This document shows, piece after piece, positions 16,744-26,022 of a stretch of 64,000 nt of DNA (its first letter is position 1; every line of letters starts with the position of its first letter). Made by a program: the position numbers and the translations under genes. A model generated the notes under the pieces. That model was given only the letters and a program-made list of their open reading frames with translations, ran no database searches and was not told the origin of the DNA. Source of the stretch: Bombilactobacillus apium (lineage in GTDB: Bacteria > Bacillota > Bacilli > Lactobacillales > Lactobacillaceae); the NCBI RefSeq assembly GCF_013385145.1, contig NZ_JABZEC010000004.1, forward strand, positions 1-64,000, read 5' to 3'.

Positions 16744-18012
16744 ATGACCCCGAAAAATAAAGATATCTTACTTGATCTCCACGATCGTCCCACTCCCGGA
16801 CACTGGTTCGGTCTTTCCTTACAACACCTATTTGCGATGTTCGGCTCGACTGTCTTAGTGCCGATCTTAGTCGGCCTCAATCCCGGAATTGCTTTATTTA
16901 GTTCTGGGGTCGGAACTTTGATGTATCTGTTAATTACCAGAGGCAAGATTCCCGCCTATATGAGCTCGAGTTTTTCCTTCATCGTTCCCATGATGGCCCT
17001 CATGAAAACAGTTGGTTATCCCGGAATCGCTCAAGGAACCATCGCTGTCGGTGTGGTTTATCTAACTGTTAGTCTCTTAGTTGGCTGGTTAGGCTCCGAT
17101 TGGATTGATAAAGCCCTGCCCCCAATTGTTGTGGGTCCGATTGTGATGGTCATTGGCCTTTCCTTAGCCGGAACAGCGGCCAAAGATGCCACCATGAACG
17201 GTAGTCACTACGATCTCCGCTATTTCGTGGTGGCCATCTTGACAGCCTTGATTACAGTAGCTTTTAATATGTATTTAAAAGGTTTTTGGAGTCAAATTGC
17301 GATTTTACTGGGAATTGTTGTCGGTTATCTAATTGCCGTTGCCTTTGGCTTGGTCAACTTCACACCAGTTTTAACTACTCCTTGGTTTAAATTACCCCAC
17401 TTTGAGATTCCTTTCTTGTCCTACCAACCTAAATTCTACTGGGGAGCAATTCTAAGCTTAGCCCCCATTGCTTTTGTGACGATGACTGAACATATGGGTC
17501 ATATCATGGTTCTAGATGGTCTCACTCATCGAAACTTTTTCAAAGATCCCGGTTTGAACCATACTTTAGCCGGTGATGGAACAGCTTCAATCATCGCTGG
17601 TTTAATCGGGGGACCAGCTATTACCAGTTATGGTGAAAATATCGGCGTGATGGCAATTACCAAGATTTACAGTGTTTGGGTCATCGGGGGTGCCGCCGTC
17701 TTAGCAATGATTTTCGGCTTTATCGGCAAGCTCAGTGCCCTAATCCAAAGTATCCCTGCTCCAGTAATCGGGGGAATTAGCTTTCTACTTTTCGGCGTAA
17801 TTGCTTCCAGCGGTTTACGAATTTTAATTGATAACCAAGTCGACTTCAATCGAAAGCGGAACTTGATGATTGCTTCCTTGATTTTAGTGATCGGAATTGG
17901 GAATGCCTTTCTCCAATTAGGCCCCTACCAATTCTCTGGCTTGGCTATTGCAACTGTTTTAGGAATTAGTCTCAACTTAATTTTGCCCCAACAAGCAGCG
18001 AGCGAAAAATAA
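16744..18012 (+). CDS. pyrP: Uracil permease (NCS2 family)
   Basis: A 422-residue, fourteen-span NCS2/UraA-type uracil:proton symporter. Conserved segments include LQHLFAMFGSTVLVP in the first helix, TMTEHMGHIMVLDG with the substrate-site glutamate, and GGPAITSYGENIGVMAITK. The PyrR attenuator directly upstream supports a pyrimidine rather than purine substrate. GGAGG lies 8 bp before the ATG. A terminator follows at 18036. Confidence 0.93.
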   Translation: MTPKNKDILLDLHDRPTPGHWFGLSLQHLFAMFGSTVLVPILVGLNPGIALFSSGVGTLMYLLITRGKIPAYMSSSFSFIVPMMALMKTVGYPGIAQGTIAVGVVYLTVSLLVGWLGSDWIDKALPPIVVGPIVMVIGLSLAGTAAKDATMNGSHYDLRYFVVAILTALITVAFNMYLKGFWSQIAILLGIVVGYLIAVAFGLVNFTPVLTTPWFKLPHFEIPFLSYQPKFYWGAILSLAPIAFVTMTEHMGHIMVLDGLTHRNFFKDPGLNHTLAGDGTASIIAGLIGGPAITSYGENIGVMAITKIYSVWVIGGAAVLAMIFGFIGKLSALIQSIPAPVIGGISFLLFGVIASSGLRILIDNQVDFNRKRNLMIASLILVIGIGNAFLQLGPYQFSGLAIATVLGISLNLILPQQAASEK

Positions 18013-18035
18013 ATATCTTGTTTATGGTATAGAAA

Positions 18036-18070
18036 AATCATCAAACCATTTTTGGTTTGATGATTTTTTT
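18036..18070 (+). terminator. Terminator of the uracil permease gene
   Basis: A 13-bp stem, AATCATCAAACCA/TGGTTTGATGATT, with a four-base loop is followed by TTTTTTT. The DNA from here to 18268 shows no gene. Confidence 0.9.
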
Positions 18071-18268
18071 GGGTTACTCCATAATCTCTTTATTGCTTGT
18101 CTAGATCCTAACAATTATCTGGGCTAGTTTTATGATACTTTAAAATGAGAGGAAAATGCTAGTCCAAAATCAAGTCAAATGATGATTTATCACTTTATGA
18201 AAGCGCGACCATTATTTATAAACCAACAACTGAGATCGTAATTTAAATCACAAAATTATTTTTTATTT

Positions 18269-18837
18269 CTAACGACTAACTTGATTATTGGAAGCCAAAA
18301 CAGCTTGAATATCTGTATCGGTGACTAAATTCAAATCACCTTGAATTGTTAATTTCAAAGCACTGGCTGCTAAAGCCTAGTCAATTGTCGCTTGAAATGT
18401 AAAATTATGCAACAAAGCATGAACCAAACCAGCTTCAAAAATATCGCCGGCGTAATTCTTGAAAAATAAAAATAATCAATATCCTGTAATAAATCAGGCC
18501 AAACAAACTCCTCTACCTGACTGGTCGCTAATGAACTTCCTGCTCGATCGTAGACAACATTGATATTGCGTACACTAGCCCCTTTTTCAAAGAAATAAAT
18601 CCCCATCCGAGGACCACCTCGTAAGATCTTTTGGGGATCAACTCCTAGTCCCCGCAGGGTATTACGGGCCGCGTCACCCAAAGGATTTCGTGGAAGTTTA
18701 TTTACATATTGCACTTCATCACCTAAGAGAGCTAAGGAAATAGCTATATTAGCTTCGGCACCCCCGTAATTAACTTCCAGTCCCGGCGTTTGCAGTAAAC
18801 GCTGATGAGAATTTTCATCAACGTTAACGTAAGATTT
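18269..18837 (-). pseudogene. PfkB-family sugar kinase remnant (KdgK-like)
   Basis: The minus strand carries an N-truncated kinase reading GGAEANIAISLALLGDEVQYV and KLPRNPLGDAARNTLRGLG. It then jumps into the family's C-terminal signature (YAGDIFEAGLVHALL) after an internal deletion of the central domain, with a frame change near 18475. The tail, ending VLASNNQVSR at 18269, holds an in-frame TAG near 18380. It most resembles 2-keto-3-deoxygluconate kinase. It begins right at the stop codon of the glucosidase gene, so the original 5' end was lost. No function is expected. Confidence 0.85.
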
Positions 18838-20508
18838 TTAATATAAATATGCTTTAGCTTCATAAGGCCGCAAAGTGGGGCCTTGATCATCAGCATAATT
18901 AGAAATCAATAACTCCTTATCGGCCGGCAATTGATAGTCACGGGTCAAAGTTTGCGCTGTAAAATTACTCAAAACAATTAAAGTTTGCCCTTGATAAGTT
19001 CGCCGATAAACAAAAGCTTGAGAATCGTCTAAATCAACTGCTTGATAATCACCATAAACAATGATTTCTTTTTCATGGCGGAATTGAATCAGCTTTTGAT
19101 AAAAAGCAAAGACTGAATCAGGATCCTGAACTTCTTGGGCAGCATTGATTTCTTGATAATTAGGGTTAACTGGCAGCCAAGGCTGCCCCTCAGTAAAGCC
19201 ACTGTGCGAACTTTGATCCCACTGCATTGGCGTCCGGGCATTATCGCGACCTTCCGTAGCCAAATAACGAAGCATCGTTGGGCCATCAACAATTTGGGCG
19301 CGATCAACTAACTGATGGTAAGCCTCAATAGATTCAATATCTTGATACTGATCCAGACTCGTAAAGTGAGCGTTAGTCATTCCTAATTCTTCCCCTTGAT
19401 AAATATAGGGCGTCCCTTGTAACAAATGTAAAGTCAAAGCTAGCATCTTGGCCGATCGTTCCCGATATTTGGGAGTGTCATTACCGAAGCGCGAAACCGC
19501 CCGAGCTCGATCATGATTATTCCAGTAAAGACTATTCCAGCCCTTACCCGCCAAAGCTAACTGCCACTTGGAAAGGGTCTTCTTCAAAGCTACCAAAGAA
19601 ACCGGAGCATCATTCCACTTACCTAAGCGTGGATCGGGGTTCATTGCCAAAGTTACATGGTCAAATTCAAAGGCCATACTCAATTCACTACCATCTAAAT
19701 TAGTATATTGAGCGGCATCTTCCGGGGTCACACTCGGCATTTCGCCGACTGTCAAAACATCATAATGAGATAAAACTTGCTGGTTCATTTCCCGTAAATA
19801 CTGGTTTACTTTGGGACCATCAGCGACCACTGGCTCAACATTACCATACAAGGCTTGTTCTGGATTCGGGGCATCGGGCAGGCCTTCAGGTTTAGAAATC
19901 AAATTAATGACGTCCATCCGAAAACCATCAATTCCCTTATCCAACCAAAAACGCATCATTTTCCAAATTTGTTCGCGCATTTGAGGATTTTCCCAATTTA
20001 AATCAGGCTGACCCTTGGCAAACAAATGTAAATAGTATTCCTTAGTTGCCTCATCAAAGTCCCAAGTTGAACCACCAAAGTAGGAGCCCCAGTTATTAGG
20101 CTTCTTTTGGGAATCACCTGGCCGCCAAATATAGAAATCTCGGTAAGGATTATCACGACTCTTCTTACTTTCTTGGAACCACTGATGTTGATCCGACGTA
20201 TGATTAACTACCAAATCCATCACAATCTTCAGCCCCAATTCATGGGCCTTAGTCAGTAATTCATCAAAGATCGCCATCGTTCCAAAACGCGGTTGAATTG
20301 CCCGATAATCACTAATATCATACCCGTTATCACAATCTGGTGATTTGTAAATCGGGTTCAGCCAGATGACATCAACTCCTAACTTCTTGATATAAGGCAA
20401 ACGCTGAATAACTCCAGCTAAATCCCCAATTCCATCACCATCTGTATCTTGAAAACTCCGTGGATAAACTTGATAAACAACTGCCTTTTGCCACCATTTC
20501 TTTTCCAT
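18838..20508 (-). CDS. malL: GH13 alpha-glucosidase (oligo-1,6-glucosidase type)
   Basis: A 556-residue cytoplasmic glycoside hydrolase family 13 enzyme. The four conserved regions are visible: DLVVNHTSDQH, DGFRMDVINL (catalytic Asp), VGEMPSV (Glu acid/base) and WNNHDRARAVSRFG. It should release glucose from the non-reducing end of isomaltose, maltose or related oligosaccharides. It lies 4 bp downstream of an MFS sugar carrier on the same strand, so import and hydrolysis form one operon. Alternative: sucrose isomerase or dextran glucosidase. Confidence 0.88.
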   Translation of the reverse strand: MEKKWWQKAVVYQVYPRSFQDTDGDGIGDLAGVIQRLPYIKKLGVDVIWLNPIYKSPDCDNGYDISDYRAIQPRFGTMAIFDELLTKAHELGLKIVMDLVVNHTSDQHQWFQESKKSRDNPYRDFYIWRPGDSQKKPNNWGSYFGGSTWDFDEATKEYYLHLFAKGQPDLNWENPQMREQIWKMMRFWLDKGIDGFRMDVINLISKPEGLPDAPNPEQALYGNVEPVVADGPKVNQYLREMNQQVLSHYDVLTVGEMPSVTPEDAAQYTNLDGSELSMAFEFDHVTLAMNPDPRLGKWNDAPVSLVALKKTLSKWQLALAGKGWNSLYWNNHDRARAVSRFGNDTPKYRERSAKMLALTLHLLQGTPYIYQGEELGMTNAHFTSLDQYQDIESIEAYHQLVDRAQIVDGPTMLRYLATEGRDNARTPMQWDQSSHSGFTEGQPWLPVNPNYQEINAAQEVQDPDSVFAFYQKLIQFRHEKEIIVYGDYQAVDLDDSQAFVYRRTYQGQTLIVLSNFTAQTLTRDYQLPADKELLISNYADDQGPTLRPYEAKAYLY

Positions 20509-20512
20509 CAGC

Positions 20513-21919
20513 TTACTCCTTTACCTGATCTTCTTTAATCACGCCCACGGCTAAAGCACCGAGGAACATTGCAATTCCTGCCACCAGAATCATTTTCGGC
20601 ATCGATTGTCCTAAAAGTGGGAACAAGCCGAAGCTAATTACGGAGGCAATAATCTGTGGTAAACAAATTCCACAGTTAAATAACCCTAAATAAGCGCCTT
20701 CATTTTTTCCTGTCAAAGCTGTAGTAAAAATTGAAAAAGCTTCTGTTTGCATGGTTAAATAAGAAATTCCAATCAAACAAAACGGTAAAATTAACAAATA
20801 TTGATTATGAGTTAAGAAAACCCCCACAAAACCAACGGCTCCGGTAATCAGTCCCACTCGAAACCAGAACTTGCGTTTCTGGGCACTGGTTTTCGATAAA
20901 ACGAGAAAACCCCAGACAACTGCGGCTAACGACTGGACACAAGTTAAGATTCCGTACCAATTACCGGCTGCTTGATAACCAGCCGAGGCTGTATTAGCGG
21001 TATGCCAAACATTTTGCGCAATTGCTCCCGTAGAATAAGTCCATAAGTATTGGAAAGCAAACCAATCAAATAACTGCACAAAAGAAACCTCCCAGAAAGC
21101 TCGCGGAGCAGTCTTTAATAGCTGCCACAGACTAGGCGTCTTTTCTTTTTTCTGGGCGGAAACATGATGATAGCGATTATAAGTCTCGGGATCATATTCA
21201 TGGACAGAAACTACCGTATACAAAGAAGTGCCTAATAAGACTGCCGCGCCAATATAAAAGGATAAGCGTACTGATAAAGGAACTTCCCCCTTAGGCGCCA
21301 CATTAGCAACTCCGATGGCCGTTAAAATAAAGGGAAAAATAGTCGCCACTACCCCACCTAAGTTGCTAAATGACTGCTGCCAAGACCAGGCCAGATCCTT
21401 TTGATCTTCATTGACCATATCACCAACAATCATTTTAAACGGTTGCATACAGACGTTGCTTGAAAGATCCATGAATAAAATAGCAATCGCCCCAAAAGTT
21501 AAGGCGGCTACTGAAGCATAACCAAAGCCCATTGAACCCGCATTTGGCAATAAAATCATAACCAAAGCGGCAATCGGGGCTCCCAAAATTAAGTACGGCA
21601 TCCGACGACCATAGCGATTGGACCAAGTTAAATCAGAATACTTACCTACTAAGGGTTGAACGATCATTCCAGCTAAAGGTGGCAAGATAAAGAAAAAACC
21701 TAGCTTCGTTGGATCAGCGCCAATAGTCTGAAAAATCCGCCCCATCTGAGAAGATTGGAGGGAAAAGGCCATATTAACGCCAAAGAAACCAAAAGTCATC
21801 GCAAAAATTGTCTTTAAAGAAAGATTGGGGAGGGAATTATTCGTCGGTGGAGAAACCGGAGCCTTAGCTCCAGCTTCTTGACTTGAACTGACAACATTTT
21901 TCGTAGTCATATCTATCAT
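20513..21919 (-). CDS. MFS disaccharide (maltose-type) transporter
   Basis: A 468-residue, twelve-helix MFS protein of the SLC45/MalT-like group. It has NMAFSLQSSQMGRIFQTIG in the first helix, a loop PLVGKYSDLTWSNRYGRR and a long polar N-terminal tail of about 30 residues. Lactobacilli use such carriers for maltose uptake in place of an ABC system. The adjacent GH13 glucosidase and divergent LacI regulator support an alpha-glucoside substrate. AAGGAG lies close before the ATG at 21919; the ATG at codon 4 is an alternative start. Confidence 0.82.
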   Translation of the reverse strand: MIDMTTKNVVSSSQEAGAKAPVSPPTNNSLPNLSLKTIFAMTFGFFGVNMAFSLQSSQMGRIFQTIGADPTKLGFFFILPPLAGMIVQPLVGKYSDLTWSNRYGRRMPYLILGAPIAALVMILLPNAGSMGFGYASVAALTFGAIAILFMDLSSNVCMQPFKMIVGDMVNEDQKDLAWSWQQSFSNLGGVVATIFPFILTAIGVANVAPKGEVPLSVRLSFYIGAAVLLGTSLYTVVSVHEYDPETYNRYHHVSAQKKEKTPSLWQLLKTAPRAFWEVSFVQLFDWFAFQYLWTYSTGAIAQNVWHTANTASAGYQAAGNWYGILTCVQSLAAVVWGFLVLSKTSAQKRKFWFRVGLITGAVGFVGVFLTHNQYLLILPFCLIGISYLTMQTEAFSIFTTALTGKNEGAYLGLFNCGICLPQIIASVISFGLFPLLGQSMPKMILVAGIAMFLGALAVGVIKEDQVKE

Positions 21920-21975
21920 AAGCTCCTTAATTATTAGATTCAGTAACCGTTACCAATATCGATTATAACGTTTAG

Positions 21976-22022
21976 GACAAACGTTTACAATAGCTTCAAA
22001 AAAATAACACAAACGTTTGCAA
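21976..22022. promoter_or_regulatory. LacI/CcpA-type operators between the maltose operon and its regulator
   Basis: Two palindromes with central CG occur in the divergent promoter region: ACAAACGTTTACAA (about 21977-21990) and CACAAACGTTTGCAA (22008-22022). Both fit LacI-family operators. The first also approximates the CcpA cre consensus read on the minus strand (TGTAAACGTTTGT). They would let the LacI-type regulator at 22100 and CcpA control both directions. Confidence 0.75.
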
Positions 22023-22099
22023 AAAAGAATGCTAAAATAAGGCTAGTTCTACTAAACTACTAAAATAAGTCCAAGTAAATGCAAGTGAGGTCTGTTTTC

Positions 22100-23101
22100 A
22101 TGCCGACAACAATCAAGGATATTGCCCAAACCACCGGTTTTTCTACCGCCACAGTTTCTCGAGTTCTAACCAATAAAACTGGTTTTTTCAATGCGAAAAC
22201 GGCGCAAAAAATTCGGCAAGCTGCCCACGATCTAGGTTATCAAAAGAATATTGCCGCCACCGAATTAGTAACCCAAAAAAGTGACGTCGTCGCTGTTATT
22301 GTTAATTCCACCAATACCAATTTTTCCGAAGCTATTATCCAAGGAATTCAAGAGCAAGCAGAAAAAGCTCACAAAACTATTATTATTTTATATACGGAAA
22401 ATCGTAATCCTAAGGCCCAAAAGAAAGCCTTAACTACGGCTTGGGAACGCTCCGTTGCCGGAATTTTACTCTTATCAGTCAATCTAGCACCCGCAAATTT
22501 AGAACTTTTAAAAAACTCCCAAATTCCATTTTATTTTGTTTCGATCAATTTCCAAGATCCAACTCTGCCCTGTATTACTGCCGATGACTATGAAATTGGT
22601 TATTTAGCAACCCAATATCTAATCCGAAAGGGACATCAACGAATTGGTTTAGCGGGTATTGATCTTAGTGACTCTTTTACTGGTCAACTGCGCCGATCTG
22701 GTTATCACCAAGCTCTAGCTGACTATCACTTGCCCGTTGATTCTTCTTGGATTCAAACTGGCGACTATAGTTACGCCGCTGGTAAAAAAGCCCTAACAAA
22801 TTATCTAGCAGATGAGCAGCCAGTCACTGCAGTAATCGCTGGAAGTGATCTTGTCGGAATTGGAATCTTAAAACAAGCCCATCAACAAAATTTAGAAATC
22901 CCCCAGCAATTGTCGGTTATCACTATTGATGGAACCCAACTTTGCGATTTTGTTCAGCCTAGTTTGACCAGTGTCAGTCAAAAATTTTATCAAATGGGAA
23001 AAATTAGTCTCCACCAACTTCTCGCAGATCGACAACAAAGTAATTACGTTAGCAGTAAAATTGTTGAACGAGAGAGCGTCTTAGATCGCTTGCAGCATTA
23101 A
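22100..23101 (+). CDS. LacI-family transcriptional regulator (MalR-like)
   Basis: A 333-residue LacI/GalR repressor. The N-terminal helix-turn-helix reads MPTTIKDIAQTTGFSTATVSRVLTN, followed by a hinge helix and a periplasmic-binding-type sensor ending near SLTSVSQKFYQMG. It is divergent from the MFS-glucosidase operon and separated by two palindromic operators, so it most likely represses that operon in the absence of its sugar. I use the ATG at 22100, 8 bp after GTGAGG; the upstream ATG at 22079 lacks a ribosome site. Confidence 0.9.
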   Translation: MPTTIKDIAQTTGFSTATVSRVLTNKTGFFNAKTAQKIRQAAHDLGYQKNIAATELVTQKSDVVAVIVNSTNTNFSEAIIQGIQEQAEKAHKTIIILYTENRNPKAQKKALTTAWERSVAGILLLSVNLAPANLELLKNSQIPFYFVSINFQDPTLPCITADDYEIGYLATQYLIRKGHQRIGLAGIDLSDSFTGQLRRSGYHQALADYHLPVDSSWIQTGDYSYAAGKKALTNYLADEQPVTAVIAGSDLVGIGILKQAHQQNLEIPQQLSVITIDGTQLCDFVQPSLTSVSQKFYQMGKISLHQLLADRQQSNYVSSKIVERESVLDRLQH

Positions 23102-23136
23102 ATTACACTTTCCCAGGAAAATCTTTCGCCAAAAAC

Positions 23137-23173
23137 AAGAGTTACCAATTTTTATTTTGGCAACTCTTATTTT
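23137..23173 (+). terminator. Terminator after the LacI-type regulator
   Basis: Arms AAGAGTTACCAA/TTGGCAACTCTT close a short T-rich loop and are followed by ATTTTGT. The same two arms, swapped, occur at 49422-49458 at the edge of an IS1182 remnant, so this hairpin may itself be an IS scar. Confidence 0.7.
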
Positions 23174-23324
23174 GTCTTTGAATATGAGTAATAATTTATC
23201 TATAGAAATTATTATTTCTAATTCTACAGCCAGCATATAATCACCCTAGTTGGGGTCTAATAAGTAGACTTAATCTAAACGTAGAAATATATTACTGCAT
23301 CATTATTGGGCTACCTAGTTAAAA

Positions 23325-23639
23325 TCACCAACAAATTAGGACCAACAAAATCAAAATACAAATTATTTTCCAAAAGTAATGTGTTTTTGCTTCTGTGCTA
23401 ATTTCGAGCAGTTTAGCTAAAATTAATAAAATTCCAGCACCCAAAAAAGCTCCTTGCCTAGGTAGTTCGATTACGGAGCAAATTGCTAAAACAACAATTA
23501 GAAAGCTAACAATGTTCAAGATTGCTGCCAATTTAAGCTTTATAGAATGTGACCAAAGTTGATGCCAGTTAGCGAGAGTTAGACCAAAAGCTTCCCCGGC
23601 AAAGGCTAAAAAAATAATTCGAATTATCATTTGCACCAT
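23325..23639 (-). CDS. Small membrane protein, unknown function
   Basis: A 104-residue protein that I do not recognise. It has three or four hydrophobic segments: residues 2-20, about 38-58, 66-80 and 88-104. AAAGGAG precedes the ATG. There is no operon partner. It marks the beginning of a stretch (23.3-28.1 kb) in which most genes are broken, but this frame is intact and has a proper ribosome site. Confidence 0.55.
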   Translation of the reverse strand: MVQMIIRIIFLAFAGEAFGLTLANWHQLWSHSIKLKLAAILNIVSFLIVVLAICSVIELPRQGAFLGAGILLILAKLLEISTEAKTHYFWKIICILILLVLICW

Positions 23640-23820
23640 GAAAACGTCTCCTTTTTAAAAATCATTTTAACATGACTTTCCTTTCCTAAAAAGGTGCTCT
23701 CGTGATACTTCCGATAAAAGGCGTCAAAAATTAGCCTTCGCCAATATTTCAAAATCATGTTAAATTCAAAGTTATAGATTAATAATCGAGAATCAATGAT
23801 TACAACAGGGGGGTTTAGAA

Positions 23821-23991
23821 ATCAAAAAACTTAGACTAAACTTGATATATTTACTTATCTTTTGGCTCAGTGCTATTGTTGGCAAATACTTGTTTTATCA
23901 AGCCTTCTTAAATAAAGCAGATCTTTCAGGGCTGTTGCTTACAAGTTTAGCTTTAGTTGTTGGCAATCATTTATTTACTCCTAAGAAATAA
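23821..23991 (+). CDS. Small membrane protein with an ATC in the start position
   Basis: An open frame of 57 codons encodes IKKLRLNLIYLLIFWLSAIV..., two hydrophobic helices and a short basic end (TPKK). A strong GGGGGG site ends 7 bp before codon ATC at 23821, exactly where a start codon belongs. No ATG, GTG or TTG lies between the upstream in-frame TGA and that point. Either ATC is used inefficiently or an ATG has mutated. Function unknown. Confidence 0.4.
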   Translation: MKKLRLNLIYLLIFWLSAIVGKYLFYQAFLNKADLSGLLLTSLALVVGNHLFTPKK

Positions 23992-24112
23992 TTTCTCAGC
24001 TAGTGAAAGACTAAAAAATGCCACCACGACAAAAGTAGTTTTACGTTTAATGTCTACAAAAAGTAGGGATCAATTTAGTAGTGTCTAATAATAATCTCTT
24101 TCAGCAATAATT

Positions 24113-24320
24113 AACCAAATTTTGCAGCTACGGTGATTACCGGCTGGTTTCGCTCAGGATGGATGTCCCGCCAACTCATTAATCATCATTTCACCAGCAC
24201 TTACCCCTAATAGGAAGGGATTTTGCGAGATAAATTTCATGCGCGGTTCTAAACGACGGGTAGTATTCGTATCCGCAAAACCGGTAACGGTCACATGATC
24301 ATTATCAATATACCGTAATG
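24113..24320 (-). pseudogene. C-terminal remnant of a LacI-family regulator
   Basis: The minus strand reads YIDNDHVTVTGFADTNTTRR then LEPRMKFISQNPFLLGVSAG and ends GEMMINELAGHPS before an in-frame TGA. Coding continues in a shifted frame (PVITVAAK). This is the end of a LacI-type sensor domain. No DNA-binding part is present, and on its upstream side the sequence meets an IS200 fragment at 24341. The rest of 23992-24112 shows nothing recognisable. Confidence 0.7.
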
Positions 24321-24340
24321 GCCTTTTCTCTAATTTTATT

Positions 24341-24676
24341 GTCTTTAGACCTAGTTGAGCACGGAGTCCGTGCGAAACAAAAAACCACCCGCTATGCGGG
24401 TGGATAGTCCAATGGTTAAACTAAAACAGCTCTTCTGAGATTTACAATGGAGCTGTCAAAGCCAAGTATTATAAATTTAGAGGAGCTGTGAAAATGGCGA
24501 ATAAATTAAACAGTTTCGCACACACTAAATGGCTGTGCAAGTACCACATTGTATTCACTCGGAAGTATAGAAGCAAAATAATTTATAATCAATACCGAAG
24601 AGATCTACAAACAGATATTAAACTTCTGTGTCAATACAAAGGAGGCAAGCTCCTTGAGGGACATATGATGCCTGAT
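24341..24676 (+). mobile_element. IS200/IS605-type fragment with truncated tnpA
   Basis: The element end (hairpin CCACCCGCTATGCGGGTGG near 24386) is followed by tnpA from about 24494, preceded by GAGGAGC. TnpA starts MANKLNSFAHTKWLCKYHIV, the usual N-terminus of Y1 HUH transposases, and runs to GHMMPD. There it switches, exactly before the expected HIHML metal-binding motif, into arsB-like sequence. The catalytic histidines and tyrosine are missing, so it is dead. 24341-24512 is repeated in inverted orientation at 4186-4357. Confidence 0.85.
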
Positions 24677-25417
24677 CTATTTTCGCTGGGTATTAGTATT
24701 CTAATTCTTTACTTATATTTCCGAAAAGCAATTCCTAAAGAATTTGATCCTAGTCAACTGGGTTCACCCAAAAATGCTATTAAAGACTTGTGACTATTTT
24801 ATTTATCTTGGTTAGTCCTAGCAGTACTACTTATTGGCTACTTCTTAAGTAGTTTCGTCAAGGTGCCAGTATCATTAATCGCTTTACCAATTGCTGCTGT
24901 ATTCTTATTACTTGCTAGAAGAAGCCCTAAAGTTGATGCATTAGCTGCTATTAAAGGTGCTCCATGGAATATTGTTGTGTTTTCAATTGGTATGTATGTC
25001 GTTGTTTATGGGTTGCAAAACGCTGGCTTAACAAGTATGTTAGCTATTCTAATTAAACAGATTTCTAGCTGGGGTCGTTTAGGTACTACGTTGGGAATGG
25101 GCTATTTAGCTGCATTTTTATCCTCACTAATGAATAACATGCCAACAGTAGTGATTAATGCATTAGCTATTCAGGCTAGTCATGTTACTGGGATACTACA
25201 CCAAAGCTTAGTTCTAGCGAATGTGGTTGGTTCTGATCTTGGTCCAAAAATTACACCAATTGGTTCTCTGGCAACCTTAGTCTGGTTACATATATTAAGC
25301 CAAAAAGGTATAAAAATTAAATGGGGAACTTACTTTAAAATAGGTATTACAGTTACTATTCCAGTGCTATTTGTCACTTTAATTGGGCTATATGTATCAT
25401 TATCAATTTTTCACTGA
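24677..25417 (+). pseudogene. arsB: arsB-like arsenite efflux pump, C-terminal remnant
   Basis: From 24677 the frame encodes the second half of an ArsB-type arsenite antiporter: LYFRKAIPKEFDPSQLGSPK, then [14 protein letters not shown] and [19 protein letters not shown], which are family signatures. It is fused in frame to a broken IS200 transposase, so the first half of the pump is lost. A TGA at 24791-24793 interrupts it as well. The downstream open part (24863-25417) has no proper start. No arsenic regulator or reductase is nearby apart from an ArsR-type fragment at 27845. Confidence 0.85.
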
Positions 25418-25680
25418 AAATTTGATAATGGTTATAATTTTAATTTCTGATAAACGACTACACCTTTTTTCCGCCGCAAACATGTAAAAGAGGTGTGGTC
25501 ATATCAAATTAATGAAAGCATTTTGGATATACCCTAGTGCAGGCAAATAATATTTTCCAAATCGTATTTATGTTCAATTACTTAAATTATTCTGTATCGG
25601 CGGGAAACATCCTGTATCTTGCCATCAAATCCCTTATAAAATATATAGCAAGGATCACTAAATCAAGGATTTTTAAGCGC

Positions 25681-25709
25681 TTGGTTATATAGAGAATTCC
25701 CGGTATAAT
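25681..25709 (+). promoter_or_regulatory. Promoter of the type I toxin mRNA
   Basis: TTGGTT (25681-25686) and a perfect TATAAT (25704-25709) are 17 bp apart. The transcript would start near 25716, leaving a leader of about 90 nt before the toxin start. The preceding gap 25418-25680 shows no gene. Confidence 0.7.
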
Positions 25710-25807
25710 AGTCCAAGCAGGAAGTTTTAAGGGCGGTGGCTGTCTTTTCCCTTGCGAGGTGAGGCCCATGGGAACATGGAATAATCTTCAGAAAGGTTTC
25801 ACAGTCA

Positions 25808-25897
25808 ATGAGCGTCTTCCAGACACTCTCGTTGATGTTGCTGTTTGGCACGTTTTTAATCGCGCTGCTCAGCTATATCGACAAGCACCACAAATAA
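25808..25897 (+). CDS. Holin-like type I toxin peptide
   Basis: A 29-residue peptide, MSVFQTLSLMLLFGTFLIAL followed by LSYIDKHHK. A single hydrophobic helix preceded by MSVFQTL and a short charged tail is the pattern of the Hol_Tox (TxpA/BsrG-like) membrane toxins. The leader holds GGCGGTGGC at 25732-25740, complementary to GCCACCGCC at 25962-25970 in the 3' part, which would let the full mRNA fold shut as known for this type. A convergent RNA overlaps the 3' end. Translation site AGAAAGG precedes the start. Confidence 0.75.
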   Translation: MSVFQTLSLMLLFGTFLIALLSYIDKHHK

Positions 25898-26022
25898 AAA
25901 AGCCGCCCCGATTATAACTTTGGCGAGTTACGGGACGACATTAATATAGTTTTGTAATTATGCCACCGCCTTTGAAGCGGCTTGCATGGGAAGCCCTGTT
26001 TTCGGCGGGGCGTCCTTTTTCT
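25890..26022 (-). ncRNA. Candidate antisense antitoxin RNA
   Basis: A minus-strand promoter with an extended -10 (TGCTATAAT, TATAAT at 26029-26034) would start an RNA near 26022. It runs toward the toxin and ends at a GC-rich hairpin with TTTTTT at about 25900, just beyond the toxin stop codon. The RNA would pair with the toxin mRNA's 3' region for more than 100 nt, as RatA does with txpA. Ends are estimates. Confidence 0.6.
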
